A stretch of DNA of 64,000 nucleotides from Hahellaceae bacterium (GCA_024234575.1 JACKOB010000003.1:741826-805825), one strand, 5' to 3'; numbered from the stretch's first letter, positions 1 to 8,828 are shown. A program made the numbers and translations. The notes: generated by a model from the letters alone, not told the origin.

Positions 1-515
1 ACCGCCACACTAATCAGCACAGCCAGGGCAAGCATGGCGATTAAGTAGTCGGTCTGCTGCTGATACAGGTTGTCTAAAGACACTCGAATGTACAATAACC
101 CCTGGAAGTCGTTATCGACGATTATCGGTTCGGTGCGCACGTAATGCTGTGTATCAAACAAGCTGAGGTTTAATGCTGGGGCTTTCGGGCAGGGTTGTAC
201 GGTTTTGTTCCGCATTAACGATGCCAGCAGCTTGAAATTGGCGTCGTATACACAGCTGGCGATCACATCGCGGTGCAGCATCAAACCGTCAAGGTTTTCC
301 GTGAGGGTGGCGGTATCACCAAAAGTTATGGCAGCCTGACTTTGGTTTGCGATGATTTTTGAAGTGGTCGTAAATTCGCTGACGATGCCTTGTTTTTGGT
401 TGTAAAACTCATAGGCTATAAAAACCGTGGTGAGCACGACTACCGCAAATAATACGGCAGCCATGATCATCAGCGATAATTTTTGCCGAATAGGCAAGCC
501 TTTAATACTTAACAA
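1..515 (-). CDS. CHASE8-domain membrane sensor, N-terminal fragment (truncated by window edge)
   Basis: About 171 residues are visible and the reading frame runs off the left edge. The start is taken as TTG at 515, because an in-frame stop lies just upstream and GAGGA sits 6 bases before it. A membrane helix (about residues 14-34) is followed by a periplasmic segment containing ANQSQAAITFGD, which matches the CHASE8 family, and a second membrane helix begins at the edge. CHASE8 proteins such as YfiN/TpbB continue into HAMP and GGDEF, or into histidine kinase modules. Which output this one carries cannot be seen. It lies 34 bases behind a yfiR-like gene on the same strand, the classical arrangement in which YfiR restrains the periplasmic face of the CHASE8 partner. 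Confidence 0.75.
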   Translation of the reverse strand, partial: MLSIKGLPIRQKLSLMIMAAVLFAVVVLTTVFIAYEFYNQKQGIVSEFTTTSKIIANQSQAAITFGDTATLTENLDGLMLHRDVIASCVYDANFKLLASLMRNKTVQPCPKAPALNLSLFDTQHYVRTEPIIVDNDFQGLLYIRVSLDNLYQQQTDYLIAMLALAVLISVA

Positions 516-549
516 AGGTTTGTCCTCATATTACAGCGCGTCCATTTAT

Positions 550-1083
550 TCATTGCTTAACCTCGTTTGCCAGTTTTAAAAGTTTCGAGCTGATATCCAG
601 CCCCACTGCTCGGGCTTTTTCGAGGTTGATATCGAAACGCACAATGTTGCCTAGCTTGATAAAACCAACGCAACCACCTAATTCAGTAAAATTTTCAATT
701 TCACTAATGGTAAGAATCGGATATTTTGCCGCTAGGCTGATAATCTCTGGTATGAACTTTTCTTCAGAATGGTTGATCAACAGCACGTTACAGGTGCTTA
801 TTTGGGATATGTCTGGATAGGTGACGACTATATTTTGTCCACGCACGCTAAGGCTGTTGAATTTTTCGGTAAAGGTTCCGAAAGGGTTGTCGCCATAGAT
901 GCAGAGCTGGAAGTCGGTGTCGCTATCAGTGGCTGGCCAGGTGACAAATTTGACGAAATTGTAGACATAGGCGGCTTTGATTTCGACTTCTGAGCGTGCC
1001 AGTGCTTGGCTGCCAAAGAGCACCATTGCAAGCAACCCAAGCAGCCGTATAGACTTTTTTATAAGGGATGCATCATGCGCCAT
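550..1083 (-). CDS. YfiR-family (DUF4154) periplasmic regulator
   Basis: A 177-residue protein with an N-terminal signal peptide (cleavage probably after ALA near residue 29), then the DUF4154 pattern: EIKAAYVYNFVKFVTWP at the mature N-terminus, LCIYGDNPFG in the middle and GGCVGFI near the end. Family members are small periplasmic proteins. The studied one, YfiR, binds and inhibits the CHASE8 diguanylate cyclase YfiN in a redox-responsive way. Two cysteines (in NSLS..STCN and GGCVGF) could form a disulfide as in YfiR. The next gene downstream is a CHASE8 sensor, so a YfiR/YfiN-like pair controlling c-di-GMP or a phosphorelay is likely. No strong ribosome binding site precedes the start. Confidence 0.82.
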   Translation of the reverse strand: MAHDASLIKKSIRLLGLLAMVLFGSQALARSEVEIKAAYVYNFVKFVTWPATDSDTDFQLCIYGDNPFGTFTEKFNSLSVRGQNIVVTYPDISQISTCNVLLINHSEEKFIPEIISLAAKYPILTISEIENFTELGGCVGFIKLGNIVRFDINLEKARAVGLDISSKLLKLANEVKQ

Positions 1084-1244
1084 TAGAGTGGATACGATCG
1101 TGTCGTTGGTCTGGAGTACATATTAATCTTCAGAGGTTCCCTAACATATTGAATTTTTTATTTTTAATTAGATTAGTTGCCGCGATTGGGGCTGTAAAGT
1201 TTTCGTCGGCAATTGTGAGGCGTTTTGCAGGCTGGCTCTGCGAA

Positions 1245-1625
1245 TCAAAGCAACATTACTACCACCAAGGCCAATAAACCCAGCCAAAAAGCGAGCACCA
1301 GGAATATTCCCAGCCAGATTAACTTGCGGGCGTGCGGCACCAGGGTTGATTTTTTCGCTTTGTATTCTTGCCAGAGCTCATCAGGAATTAATTTGATAAC
1401 AAGCCAGATACCAAGGGGAACCAGAATTAAATCATCAAGCAACCCCAATACCGGAATAAAATCCGGGATAAGGTCTATCGGGCTGATGGCATAGGCCACG
1501 ACGAGAATCGCCAATACTCTTGCCAGCATCGGCGTGCGCCGGTCTTTTATTACCAGATAAAGTCGATAGAGGTTTTGTGGGGTTTCTTTGGCAGTGTTTT
1601 TTAATTGTCTTAATAGATTGCGCAT
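1245..1625 (-). CDS. YkvA family (DUF1232) membrane protein
   Basis: 126 residues. The central block RTPMLARVLAILVVAYAISP followed by DLIPDFIPVLGLLDDL is the DUF1232/YkvA signature: a short hydrophobic hairpin with the conserved SPIDLIPDFIPVLG turn. A further hydrophobic segment lies at the C-terminus. Biochemical function is unknown for the family. The gene starts 8 bases after the alkB-like stop codon and so is probably the last gene of an amrS-alkB-ykvA transcript. Confidence 0.85.
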   Translation of the reverse strand: MRNLLRQLKNTAKETPQNLYRLYLVIKDRRTPMLARVLAILVVAYAISPIDLIPDFIPVLGLLDDLILVPLGIWLVIKLIPDELWQEYKAKKSTLVPHARKLIWLGIFLVLAFWLGLLALVVVMLL

Positions 1626-1633
1626 TACCGGCC

Positions 1634-2392
1634 CTACACGATGTGACGAAAAGTCAGGTTGATCCTTGGCCCAGTGGCTGTATTCGATTTTGGTACCTGA
1701 TGATACCAGTGATGCTGCATGTTACCAGACATGATCAGAAGAGAGTTATGCGGCAAAAGTAGCGCATGCCGCATGTTCTTCTGGCGCTTATGCTTAAGCT
1801 GAAAGCGGCGTGTCGCTCCCAAAGATATTGAAGCAATAATGGGGTTGCTGCCCAGTTCGGCTTCATCGTCGCTGTGCCAGCCAACGCTGTCTTTTTCGTT
1901 GCGATAGAGGTTGCATAAGACGCTGTTGTAGCAGATTGGTTGTGTGGCGGTTTCATCAGTGATACAGGGCGGTAACAGCAGGTTGCTAATCTGCGTGACA
2001 ACCTGGCGCAGTAGCGTTAATGGTTCGATAAACCTAAGTGGCGTGAGTTTTAACCCGGAGTATCCATAGGCTGCATGGCTTTCTCCATACCAAGCCTGCA
2101 GTCTTGGAATAGGTATGTTTTTGCCTGCGATGCGTAAGCTATCTTGCGACCAGCGGATGTCTCGATGCAGGGTTTCATATAACAGGTTGGCATAGTCGCC
2201 GGTGAACAAGTTCGTGATCAGTGTCAGCTTGCCAGTATCTTCCAGCGGGAATTTTTCGTAATAGCATTGCCCGGCGTGGAGGTGGGTTACTCCTGTTATT
2301 AGGTTTTTCTTCTCTGAGCTGATTGCGGTAGCGGTGTCTATCACCTCAGCATCGGAAAACAGCGAAAATTGATCAGACATATTCAGGCCCAT
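1634..2392 (-). CDS. AlkB-like 2-oxoglutarate/Fe(II) dioxygenase (nucleic acid repair)
   Basis: 252 residues if started at the ATG at 2392, which has TGAG just upstream; an ATG at 2380 (MSDQFSLF) is also possible. The Fe(II) ligands are visible as GWHSDDE (HxD) around residue 170 and a distal His in MQHHWYHQV near residue 225. They are followed by the 2-oxoglutarate-binding PRINLTFR at the C-terminus. The spacing, and the PRLQAWYG and YNSVLCNLYR blocks, resemble the ALKBH2/ALKBH3-like bacterial branch, which demethylates N1-methyladenine and N3-methylcytosine in DNA. The gene is 29 bases behind amrS and 8 bases ahead of ykvA on the same strand. Confidence 0.9.
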   Translation of the reverse strand: MGLNMSDQFSLFSDAEVIDTATAISSEKKNLITGVTHLHAGQCYYEKFPLEDTGKLTLITNLFTGDYANLLYETLHRDIRWSQDSLRIAGKNIPIPRLQAWYGESHAAYGYSGLKLTPLRFIEPLTLLRQVVTQISNLLLPPCITDETATQPICYNSVLCNLYRNEKDSVGWHSDDEAELGSNPIIASISLGATRRFQLKHKRQKNMRHALLLPHNSLLIMSGNMQHHWYHQVPKSNTATGPRINLTFRHIV

Positions 2393-2421
2393 AATCTCAG
2401 TTAATTTGCACAAGACGCCCG

Positions 2422-3513
2422 CTAGTTTATTGCAATGGGTTGCCGGCGAGAGCCCCAGTGACCGGGTTGTGGGTCAAATATTCCTGCCAGGGGCGTCAGG
2501 CATTGTCGGCAGCGGCCTTGATCGTCGAGCCCCCAGTGGCCCAGAGTGTACCAATCGCGCTCGATTAATACCGCCTGGCAATGATGGCAGTAAGTGCTGC
2601 TGCCAGCGCTATCGTGGACGTTACCCGTGTAGGCATAGCTAACGCCGTTGTGGATGGCGATGTTACGCGCACGGGACAGGGTGCCGGCGGGTGTTGCCGC
2701 GATATCGCGCATTTTCCAGTCTGGATGGAAGGCAGTGAAATGCATGGGTATTTGCGGCCCAAGATTTCGTACCACCCACTGCGTCATTTTTTCAATCTCG
2801 TCATCGCTGTCATTTTGACCTGGTATCAGCAAGGTTGTTAATTCGAGCCAGGTATCGGTTTCGTGCACAATATACTGCAGTGTATCCAGAATGGGGGCTA
2901 AATGCGCACCGCAGAGTTTATAGTAAAAGTCATCCGTAAACCCTTTCAGGTCGACATTGGCTGCATCCATATATTTAAAAAACGCCTTTGCCGGTTCGTC
3001 ACAAATATAACCTGCGGTAACGGCTACCGTATGAACACCTTTTTCACGACAGGCAATGGCGCTATCGATGGCATATTCCAGAAAAATAACCGGGTCATTG
3101 TAGGTGAAGGCAATGCTTTGGCACTGATGCTTTAGTGCCGCTTCGGTCAGCTGGGCCGGCGTTGCCCGTGATGATAAACGCTGCATTTCTCGTGATTTGC
3201 TAATGTCCCAGTTCTGGCAGAATTTACAGGCAAGATTGCAGCCTGCGGTGCCAAAAGACAGCACAGGTGAGCCTGGATAGAAGTGATTAAGTGGCTTTTT
3301 TTCAATGGGATCAATGCAAAATCCGCTCGATTGACCGTAAGTTGTTAGCACGATTGTGTCGTTTTGCCTTTCGCGCACAAAGCAAAGGCCCTGCTGGCCT
3401 TCGTGCAGTTTGCAGGCGCGGGGGCAAACATCACATTGTATTCGGCCGTCTTCAACCGGGTGCCAGTATTGCGTTGGCCAGTACCGGCTATTGCCTGGGC
3501 TGTCGGTTGTCAT
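2422..3513 (-). CDS. amrS: AmmeMemoRadiSam system radical SAM protein AmrS
   Basis: 363 residues from the ATG at 3513, chosen because GAGGAG lies 7 bases upstream; an ATG 11 codons earlier lacks a good site. The radical SAM cluster CNLACKFC (Cx3CxxC) followed by QNWDIS is near residue 75. An N-terminal CxxC pair (CDVCPRAC) and C-terminal Cys pairs (YCHHC, CRQC) look like extra metal sites. The size and PflA-like layout match AmrS of the AmmeMemoRadiSam set. The usual partners AMMECR1 and Memo are not in this window, so they would have to be elsewhere. The reaction is not established for the family. First gene of a run with alkB and ykvA. Confidence 0.9.
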   Translation of the reverse strand: MTTDSPGNSRYWPTQYWHPVEDGRIQCDVCPRACKLHEGQQGLCFVRERQNDTIVLTTYGQSSGFCIDPIEKKPLNHFYPGSPVLSFGTAGCNLACKFCQNWDISKSREMQRLSSRATPAQLTEAALKHQCQSIAFTYNDPVIFLEYAIDSAIACREKGVHTVAVTAGYICDEPAKAFFKYMDAANVDLKGFTDDFYYKLCGAHLAPILDTLQYIVHETDTWLELTTLLIPGQNDSDDEIEKMTQWVVRNLGPQIPMHFTAFHPDWKMRDIAATPAGTLSRARNIAIHNGVSYAYTGNVHDSAGSSTYCHHCQAVLIERDWYTLGHWGLDDQGRCRQCLTPLAGIFDPQPGHWGSRRQPIAIN

Positions 3514-3711
3514 ATGTGACTCCTCAATGCTTTTAGAGGCCAGCATTAATGTGTTTTTATAGCCTTAGCGTGCCATATTTTTTTCAAATAGAAAACTGCC
3601 GTAATCTGCAGTAAAGGGGTTGAGCTTACCTTGCTGACCTGCGTATGATTAGACAGCTTTTTGCCTCGCTTCACCCTATAAACCGGTTAATCTTAAACAG
3701 GATTTTATTGC

Positions 3712-4521
3712 ATGTTAGGTCGTTTTCACGTGTCTACCTTACTGGTATTGGCATTAATGTCGCCATTTGCGACAGCACTTTCTTTGTCTGGGCCACTCAC
3801 TCAGGGCGGGTTGATTTCCGGTGAGGTGGCGCCAGGCAGTCAGGTAGCGTTTGCGGGCAAATCTGTGCGCGTCAATGCGGTGGGCAAGTTTGTGATAGGT
3901 GTGGGTCGTGATGCCGAATTGTCCCAGTCATTGCAGGTGATTCTGCCTAATGGTGAAAAACAGACACATGCCTTTACGCTCAGTAAGCGTGAGTACGACA
4001 TCCAAAAGGTAAACGGTATTTCTAAAAAAATTATGAGCCCTTCCGAAAGCGATCTTAAAAGAATTCGTGAGGAGGCGGCGTTGGTAAAAAAAGCTCGCTC
4101 GGAAGATAGTGCACGGCAAGATGTTTTCGATGGTTTTGTTTGGCCACTAGACGGGCCAATCAGTGGTGTTTATGGCAGCCAGCGCGTGTATAACGGCAAA
4201 CCGGGGCGACCGCATTTTGGATTGGATATCGCCGCACCAACCGGCACCCCGGTGCATGCGCCTGCAGATGGCGTGGTTACTCTGGCGCACGATGATATGT
4301 TTTATTCCGGCGGCACCCTGATCGTTGACCACGGCTTTGGTGTGTTTTCTACCTTTATTCATATGAGCAAAGTGATCGCCAAACCCGGTCAGGAAATAAA
4401 AAGAGGCGAAATTATCGGCGAGGTCGGCGCCACAGGCCGGGCGACTGGCCCGCATCTGGACTGGCGTATCAACTGGTTTGATGAGCGACTTGACCCACAG
4501 TTACTCTTGCCTGCGCGATAG
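3712..4521 (+). CDS. M23 family peptidoglycan metallopeptidase
   Basis: 269 residues. A signal peptide (residues 1-22, cleavage near ATA) is followed by a beta-rich N-terminal domain (SGEVAPGSQVAFAGK) and a linker with charged residues. A C-terminal LytM/M23 domain spans about residues 145-260. Zinc-site elements are visible: HFGLD (HxxxD), then VDHGFGV and FIHMSKV, and the GPHLDWRI terminal motif. Likely a periplasmic endopeptidase cutting peptidoglycan cross-links. It stands alone on the plus strand between minus-strand genes, with AGGA upstream of the ATG. Confidence 0.92.
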   Translation: MLGRFHVSTLLVLALMSPFATALSLSGPLTQGGLISGEVAPGSQVAFAGKSVRVNAVGKFVIGVGRDAELSQSLQVILPNGEKQTHAFTLSKREYDIQKVNGISKKIMSPSESDLKRIREEAALVKKARSEDSARQDVFDGFVWPLDGPISGVYGSQRVYNGKPGRPHFGLDIAAPTGTPVHAPADGVVTLAHDDMFYSGGTLIVDHGFGVFSTFIHMSKVIAKPGQEIKRGEIIGEVGATGRATGPHLDWRINWFDERLDPQLLLPAR

Positions 4522-4534
4522 TTCAAGTCACAGA

Positions 4535-5428
4535 TCATCCGAGCGGAGAAATACTTCCTTCAATAAACGGGCGACTGCGTAGCTTATCTGTTAAAAGAAA
4601 GTCGATGGTGTTTGCCTTATGCTGCCAGCTTAAAGCAACTGTGTTAGGCAGCAGTAAAGGCAGCTTAAATTCGGTGGTTTGTGTAAATGCTTCGGGCAGA
4701 TTGGCATCCAACTCGGCCAGTACTCGGGCATTCGACCACATGCCATGCACAATGGCTGCTTTAAAGCCAAAAAGCTTTGCTGATATAGCTGATATATGGA
4801 TGGGATTAAAGTCACCAGAGACTTTCGCATATTGTCGCCCCTGATCGGCAGGAACATCGAACTCCACTGACTCTGGGTAGTGGGGGAGTTTTTTAAATTT
4901 CTTCTGTTTATCTGGTGCGTTTTTTTCTTGCGTTGCTTTCACGCGATACAGGTTCGTGCTGGTCTCTTCCCAAACGAGACGGCCCCCACTGTGAATTTCT
5001 GTGACGATATCAAAGGTTTTGCCTTTGCTGGTGGCTTCCCCTTCTCTCAGGGTGCAATGAATGTCCAGGGCTTCATCGGCGCTGAGTCGTCGATACTGCT
5101 TGATGCAGTTTTTTAAATGTACCAGTCCTGCCAGTGGATAGGGGAAACCGGGGTGCGTAATCAGCTTGATGTGTAAAGGAAAAGCCATGACGTGTGGCCA
5201 GGTGACGGGCACATTTGTCAGACTTTTAAAGCCGCAGACTTTATTGTAATGTGATAGTGCTTTGGGATCAGGCACTTGGCCGTAGAGTGCATAACTAGTT
5301 TTTGTTAAGGATTTACCTGGTGATCGCATACCTGAGCCAATAAGATCTTTAAACATGCTAAGAGCAGAAGGGCGGCTATTTAAAATTTTTTCTGTGATTG
5401 GGTGTGAAATTTTTGGGGTTTGTATCAT
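4535..5428 (-). CDS. MaoC-like (R)-specific acyl-CoA hydratase / acyl dehydratase
   Basis: 297 residues with a clear AGAGGA site. The C-terminal hot-dog domain carries DFNPIH (about residue 205) and IVHGMWSNAR, which is the hydratase-2 motif with catalytic Asp/Asn and His. The N-terminal half (about residues 50-160) resembles a second, degenerate hot-dog repeat, as in two-domain MaoC proteins. Expected role: reversible hydration of trans-2-enoyl-CoA to (R)-3-hydroxyacyl-CoA. It is divergent from an AraC-type regulator across about 250 bases, which suggests local control. FabG-type and FadI genes occur 11-13 kb away. Confidence 0.88.
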   Translation of the reverse strand: MIQTPKISHPITEKILNSRPSALSMFKDLIGSGMRSPGKSLTKTSYALYGQVPDPKALSHYNKVCGFKSLTNVPVTWPHVMAFPLHIKLITHPGFPYPLAGLVHLKNCIKQYRRLSADEALDIHCTLREGEATSKGKTFDIVTEIHSGGRLVWEETSTNLYRVKATQEKNAPDKQKKFKKLPHYPESVEFDVPADQGRQYAKVSGDFNPIHISAISAKLFGFKAAIVHGMWSNARVLAELDANLPEAFTQTTEFKLPLLLPNTVALSWQHKANTIDFLLTDKLRSRPFIEGSISPLG

Positions 5429-5677
5429 ATAAAGATCCTCTTTGGCCTACACTTATCATTCACACTTAGTGCGTAGCAGTCGTAGTGTTAACTTTGTGTG
5501 TTTGTTAGCTTTACACAGTAATAGGACGAGTGTAGGCCATTACAGGCGCAAGCATATTGGCATAATGGCATCAAGGGGATGTCTCCAGGGTCAGTTTAAT
5601 GTGGTGCCATGCCAACGAAAATGCTACAACGGAGTCTCGGCTTTGCCGGCGAGTCACGATTTTGTAAGCGGGGGTTT

Positions 5678-6685
5678 ATGAGTGAGTTAAAAGACGCTGG
5701 CGTGATGCTGCGGATGATTTATAAGGCTATCGTTAAAACGGGTCTGGATGTTTCTCTGCTAATGTCTAAGCTGGGCATTTCTCCTGAGTATCTTCAGACC
5801 AAGCAGTTAAGAACACCTCATGATGGCCAGGCACTTTTCTGGCAGTGCGTCGAGGAGGTTAGTGGCGATGAAGATATCGGCTTACATCTTGGTCAAAATT
5901 TACCGGAATTTCGTGGCCAGGTTTTAGAGTATCTTTTCTTAAGCAGTTCGAGTTTTGGTGAGGGGTTGCGACGAGCATTAAACTATCAGCGCCTGATTAG
6001 TGACGCATCTAATGCCGCGCTGGTTGTGACAGCTGATGAAAGCTACGTCGTCATCAATACCGCATCAGAAGAAATCAGACAACTAAGGCACTTTAATGAG
6101 TGCTTTGTGCAGGGCTTAATTGCCTTTTTTAAAATTGTTACTGATGATGCGTTTTTACCGTTGCGGATCGACTTTGTGCACACCGAACCAGCGCACCGTG
6201 ATGAAGTCGCGCAAGTGCTTGGGTGTGATGTGCGCTTTGATTGTGATGAAAACCGACTTTATTTTTCTCGGAGTATCCTGGACCGTGTATCGCAACATGC
6301 CGAGCCCGAGCTTATGGCCCTGCATGAGCAATTGGCCAGCGAACAAGTCGCGCGTCTGGAGAAAATGGATATTGTTGATAAAGTGATGCGTATTATTGCC
6401 GAGCTGCTTGAGTCGGGTGATATTACGCTTGAAACCGTTGCCGAAAGGCTGCAGATAAAAGCTCGCTCGTTACGTACGCGTCTTGGCGAAGCTGACACTA
6501 ATTTTAATCAACTGTTGTCGGACTACCGATATCGACTTGCTAAAAGACTGCTGGCCGGAACGAATGAATCTATTGATGAGATTGTCTACCTCACTGGCTT
6601 TTCTGAGCCTAGTACCTTTTATCGTGCGTTTAAAAGGTGGTCAAATATGACGCCGATAGAGTATCGAAAAAATAAGCAGGGCTGA
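5678..6685 (+). CDS. AraC-family transcriptional regulator (arabinose-binding-like N-domain)
   Basis: 335 residues from the ATG at 5678, preceded by GCGGGGG; a longer frame from 5609 lacks a ribosome site. The N-terminal about 190 residues resemble the AraC ligand-binding domain PF12625 found in OruR/ArgR-like regulators. The C-terminal AraC helix-turn-helix pair lies at about 235-330, with RLAKRLLAGTNESIDEIVYL and FSEPSTFYRAFKRWSNMTP. Related regulators near lipid or amino-acid genes activate adjacent catabolic operons. The divergent maoC-like gene is the obvious candidate target. A rho-independent terminator follows. Confidence 0.9.
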   Translation: MSELKDAGVMLRMIYKAIVKTGLDVSLLMSKLGISPEYLQTKQLRTPHDGQALFWQCVEEVSGDEDIGLHLGQNLPEFRGQVLEYLFLSSSSFGEGLRRALNYQRLISDASNAALVVTADESYVVINTASEEIRQLRHFNECFVQGLIAFFKIVTDDAFLPLRIDFVHTEPAHRDEVAQVLGCDVRFDCDENRLYFSRSILDRVSQHAEPELMALHEQLASEQVARLEKMDIVDKVMRIIAELLESGDITLETVAERLQIKARSLRTRLGEADTNFNQLLSDYRYRLAKRLLAGTNESIDEIVYLTGFSEPSTFYRAFKRWSNMTPIEYRKNKQG

Positions 6686-6732
6686 TAAAAACCCCACGAT
6701 TTAAAAAATCTTTTAACTAGTAAAATCAAATT

Positions 6733-6761
6733 CCGCCGTATTGCTTATGGCGGTTTTTTTT
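6733..6761 (+). terminator. Rho-independent terminator after AraC-type regulator
   Basis: CCGCC and GGCGG arms around a ten-base loop, followed directly by eight T residues. It sits 48 bases after the stop codon of the regulator. Confidence 0.85.
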
Positions 6762-6918
6762 CGCTCGCATTCTTACAATTACCCTTTTTCTATTTTACCT
6801 GCGACAAGTTTTCTGCCCTGCGACAATATGTCACTTACCTCGATATTCCTTGTTTGCTACAATCTGCGGCTTTTGTTTCTTTAAGGCTTTGAAATATAAA
6901 GAAAATAATGTTTTTTTG

Positions 6919-6960
6919 TTGACGTTCATCAATCTGATTCGATGGTTTTTTCAGTACATT
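6919..6960 (+). promoter_or_regulatory. FNR/Anr-type box with class II promoter spacing
   Basis: TTGACGTTCATCAA at 6919-6932 differs from the FNR/Anr consensus TTGAT-N4-ATCAA at one base. Its centre (6925.5) lies 41.5 bp before position 6967, which is where transcription would start from the -10-like TACATT at 6955-6960. That is exactly the geometry of a class II FNR-activated promoter. The start codon of the lipoprotein gene follows at 7022. The match and spacing are seen; activation by an FNR-family protein is inferred. Confidence 0.6.
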
Positions 6961-7021
6961 TGGGGCCAGATTTAAGATTTACCACAGCAGCCGAATTCAT
7001 AATTTTAGATAAGGGTAATTT

Positions 7022-8788
7022 ATGCGCGCAAATCACTTTAAACAGCTAATCAAACAGTCAATGCCTGCCGCCATCAATTCAGGATCAAGCAAACTTGCTG
7101 GCGGATTTGCCGTATCAGCTTTGGCGTTGGCGTTATCTGCCTGTGGCGGTAGCTCAAGCTCTGGCTCATCGTCGGCGACAGTGGATATGGCGCAACTTCA
7201 GGGCAGTGTTTTTGCATCGTCTGTTGCGGGTGCGACTGTCTCTGTGGTGGATGCATCCGGTAATGTTTTGGCTGGGCCTGTACAAAGTGATGCATCGGGT
7301 GCATTTCTCTTAGACATCGATTCGGCGTTGCTCAACGCAGATATTACCCTTAAGGCAATGGGGGGTCAGTTTGTGGATGAAGCGACAGGTGAGTTGACGC
7401 AAGCAGGAGAGATGTTACTGTTGTTAGCCGCAGGTGAGGCGGAAGAGGGTAGTCGCTACACCTTAACACCAGAGTCGACAATAGTTGCTGCAATGGTTCG
7501 TGAGCGAGGCATGAGTTTGGCTGATGCCCGTGCCGCATTTTTAAGTACGTTTGGCTATCTGCCAAACCCAGAAGTTCAGCCAGTCGATGCGACGACTGCG
7601 TCCACCGCGTCAGAAGAGCAGTTAAAGGCAGGCTTGCGAGCGGCAGTGTTTAGTCAATTGACTAAACAGATGGGATTGGGGGCGCATGAGCAGTTTGCAT
7701 TGCTAGCGGCGTTGGCAGAGGATCTGGGTGATGGTCGCCTGGATGGAAAATCCGACGCACTGCCTGTCAGCCTGAACCTGAGCGACCGAACTGACAGCCT
7801 TAGCCCCCATATCCATAGTGATTACGTTACCGCGTTGCTAGCTTTTAAAGGTGGTATGAAAAATAAAACTGGGCTGAATAATACTCAAATAGGCTTAGTG
7901 CCACTGGCAACCATGGCCGCCACCGAGAGCTATGATGTTACTTATTCCAAGCTTGACATGAGCCGACAAGGCCGCTCACAGTTTGCGTTAACGATCAACG
8001 ATAAAATGGGAATGCCCGTTGATGGTGTAACACCACAACTAAATCCCGTAATGAACATGGCCATGCATAGCCATGGAACACCGTTCGAGGGCTGCACCGA
8101 GACTGACGCACAGGGTACATCAATTTGTACGCTTTACTACCTGATGGCATCAGAAATGATGAACGGCGCCAGCATGGGGTACTGGAATATTGGCGTACAA
8201 ATCGGTGAAGAAACCGTGAGCTTTACACCTTCGGTAATGATGGCGATGGGCGATACTGCGCGTGCTGTATTGAAAGGCGTGAACGATATGATTCCGGTGA
8301 TGAGCATGCCTGTAACCGACTCTGGTATGGCTGGTGATATGTCAGGTCATGATATGCCAGGCCATGATATGTCTGGACATAGCATGAGTGCGATGGCTAT
8401 GGCTGCCGACATGGAGGCACGTTCTTACTACCTGTTTAACGATGGTTTAATTGCAAGTACAGAAGGGCATCAATTCGCATTGTTTATCGCCAGCAAAAAC
8501 TCGATGAATGACTACCCTGCCGTGGCAACTGGATCATCACTGAAGAAAGGTGATATGACGGTAAGTGTTGACGAGGTATTGGTCGAAGTTTCTATTGATG
8601 GGAATACCTTCACCACCGCGTCGGAGTTGGGTGGCGGCCATTTTCGTGTTGACGCTTTAATGGGGCTGGTGACTGGCACCGAAACAGAAGTATATGTGCG
8701 CTTAACAGTTAATGGTGAACAGAAAACATCTGACGGCATGATGCTTGGCGATGCCAATGGTTTGGCAACATTTTTCGTAACACCTTAA
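7022..8788 (+). CDS. Met/His-rich lipoprotein, unknown function (possible metal binding)
   Basis: 588 residues, with AAGGG before the ATG. A long N-region leads to a lipobox LSAC (Cys at about 41), then a Gly/Ser linker. Residues 55-115 resemble a carboxypeptidase-regulatory/Ig-like fold (GSVFASSVAGATVSVVDASG). The middle (about 325-410) contains a Met/His-rich block with MNMAMHSHG and two Cys (EGC, SIC). Around 440-460 lies a tandem M-x-G-H-D repeat (DMSGHDMPGHDMSGHSM) like methionine-histidine copper-binding stretches. The C-terminal about 115 residues form another beta-rich domain. I do not recognise a named family. Copper or another soft metal is suggested only by the Met/His content. First gene of a four-gene cluster with a barrel protein and two thioredoxin-fold proteins. 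Confidence 0.8.
   Translation: MRANHFKQLIKQSMPAAINSGSSKLAGGFAVSALALALSACGGSSSSGSSSATVDMAQLQGSVFASSVAGATVSVVDASGNVLAGPVQSDASGAFLLDIDSALLNADITLKAMGGQFVDEATGELTQAGEMLLLLAAGEAEEGSRYTLTPESTIVAAMVRERGMSLADARAAFLSTFGYLPNPEVQPVDATTASTASEEQLKAGLRAAVFSQLTKQMGLGAHEQFALLAALAEDLGDGRLDGKSDALPVSLNLSDRTDSLSPHIHSDYVTALLAFKGGMKNKTGLNNTQIGLVPLATMAATESYDVTYSKLDMSRQGRSQFALTINDKMGMPVDGVTPQLNPVMNMAMHSHGTPFEGCTETDAQGTSICTLYYLMASEMMNGASMGYWNIGVQIGEETVSFTPSVMMAMGDTARAVLKGVNDMIPVMSMPVTDSGMAGDMSGHDMPGHDMSGHSMSAMAMAADMEARSYYLFNDGLIASTEGHQFALFIASKNSMNDYPAVATGSSLKKGDMTVSVDEVLVEVSIDGNTFTTASELGGGHFRVDALMGLVTGTETEVYVRLTVNGEQKTSDGMMLGDANGLATFFVTP
8337..8394 (+). repeat. 15-bp tandem repeat encoding M-x-G-H-D
   Basis: Three to four imperfect 15-base units inside the lipoprotein gene (for example ATGTCAGGTCATGAT, then ATGCCAGGCCATGAT). 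Each encodes Met-Ser/Pro-Gly-His-Asp/Ser. Synonymous differences between units show that the repeat is selected at protein level, or is old. Confidence 0.8.
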
Positions 8789-8828
8789 TTGTGTAACCTT
8801 TGTAGATAGGTGTAATTCACCTGCTTCC

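Larger units (their letters stand above)
6686..7021. other. Gene-free stretch: terminator plus promoter region
   Basis: 336 bases with no coding potential seen. The left part holds the terminator of the AraC-type gene. The right part holds an FNR/Anr-like box and a -10-like hexamer for the lipoprotein cluster (listed separately). A short repeat CTGCGACAA occurs at about 6800 and 6820, in front of the box; its meaning is unknown. Confidence 0.7.
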
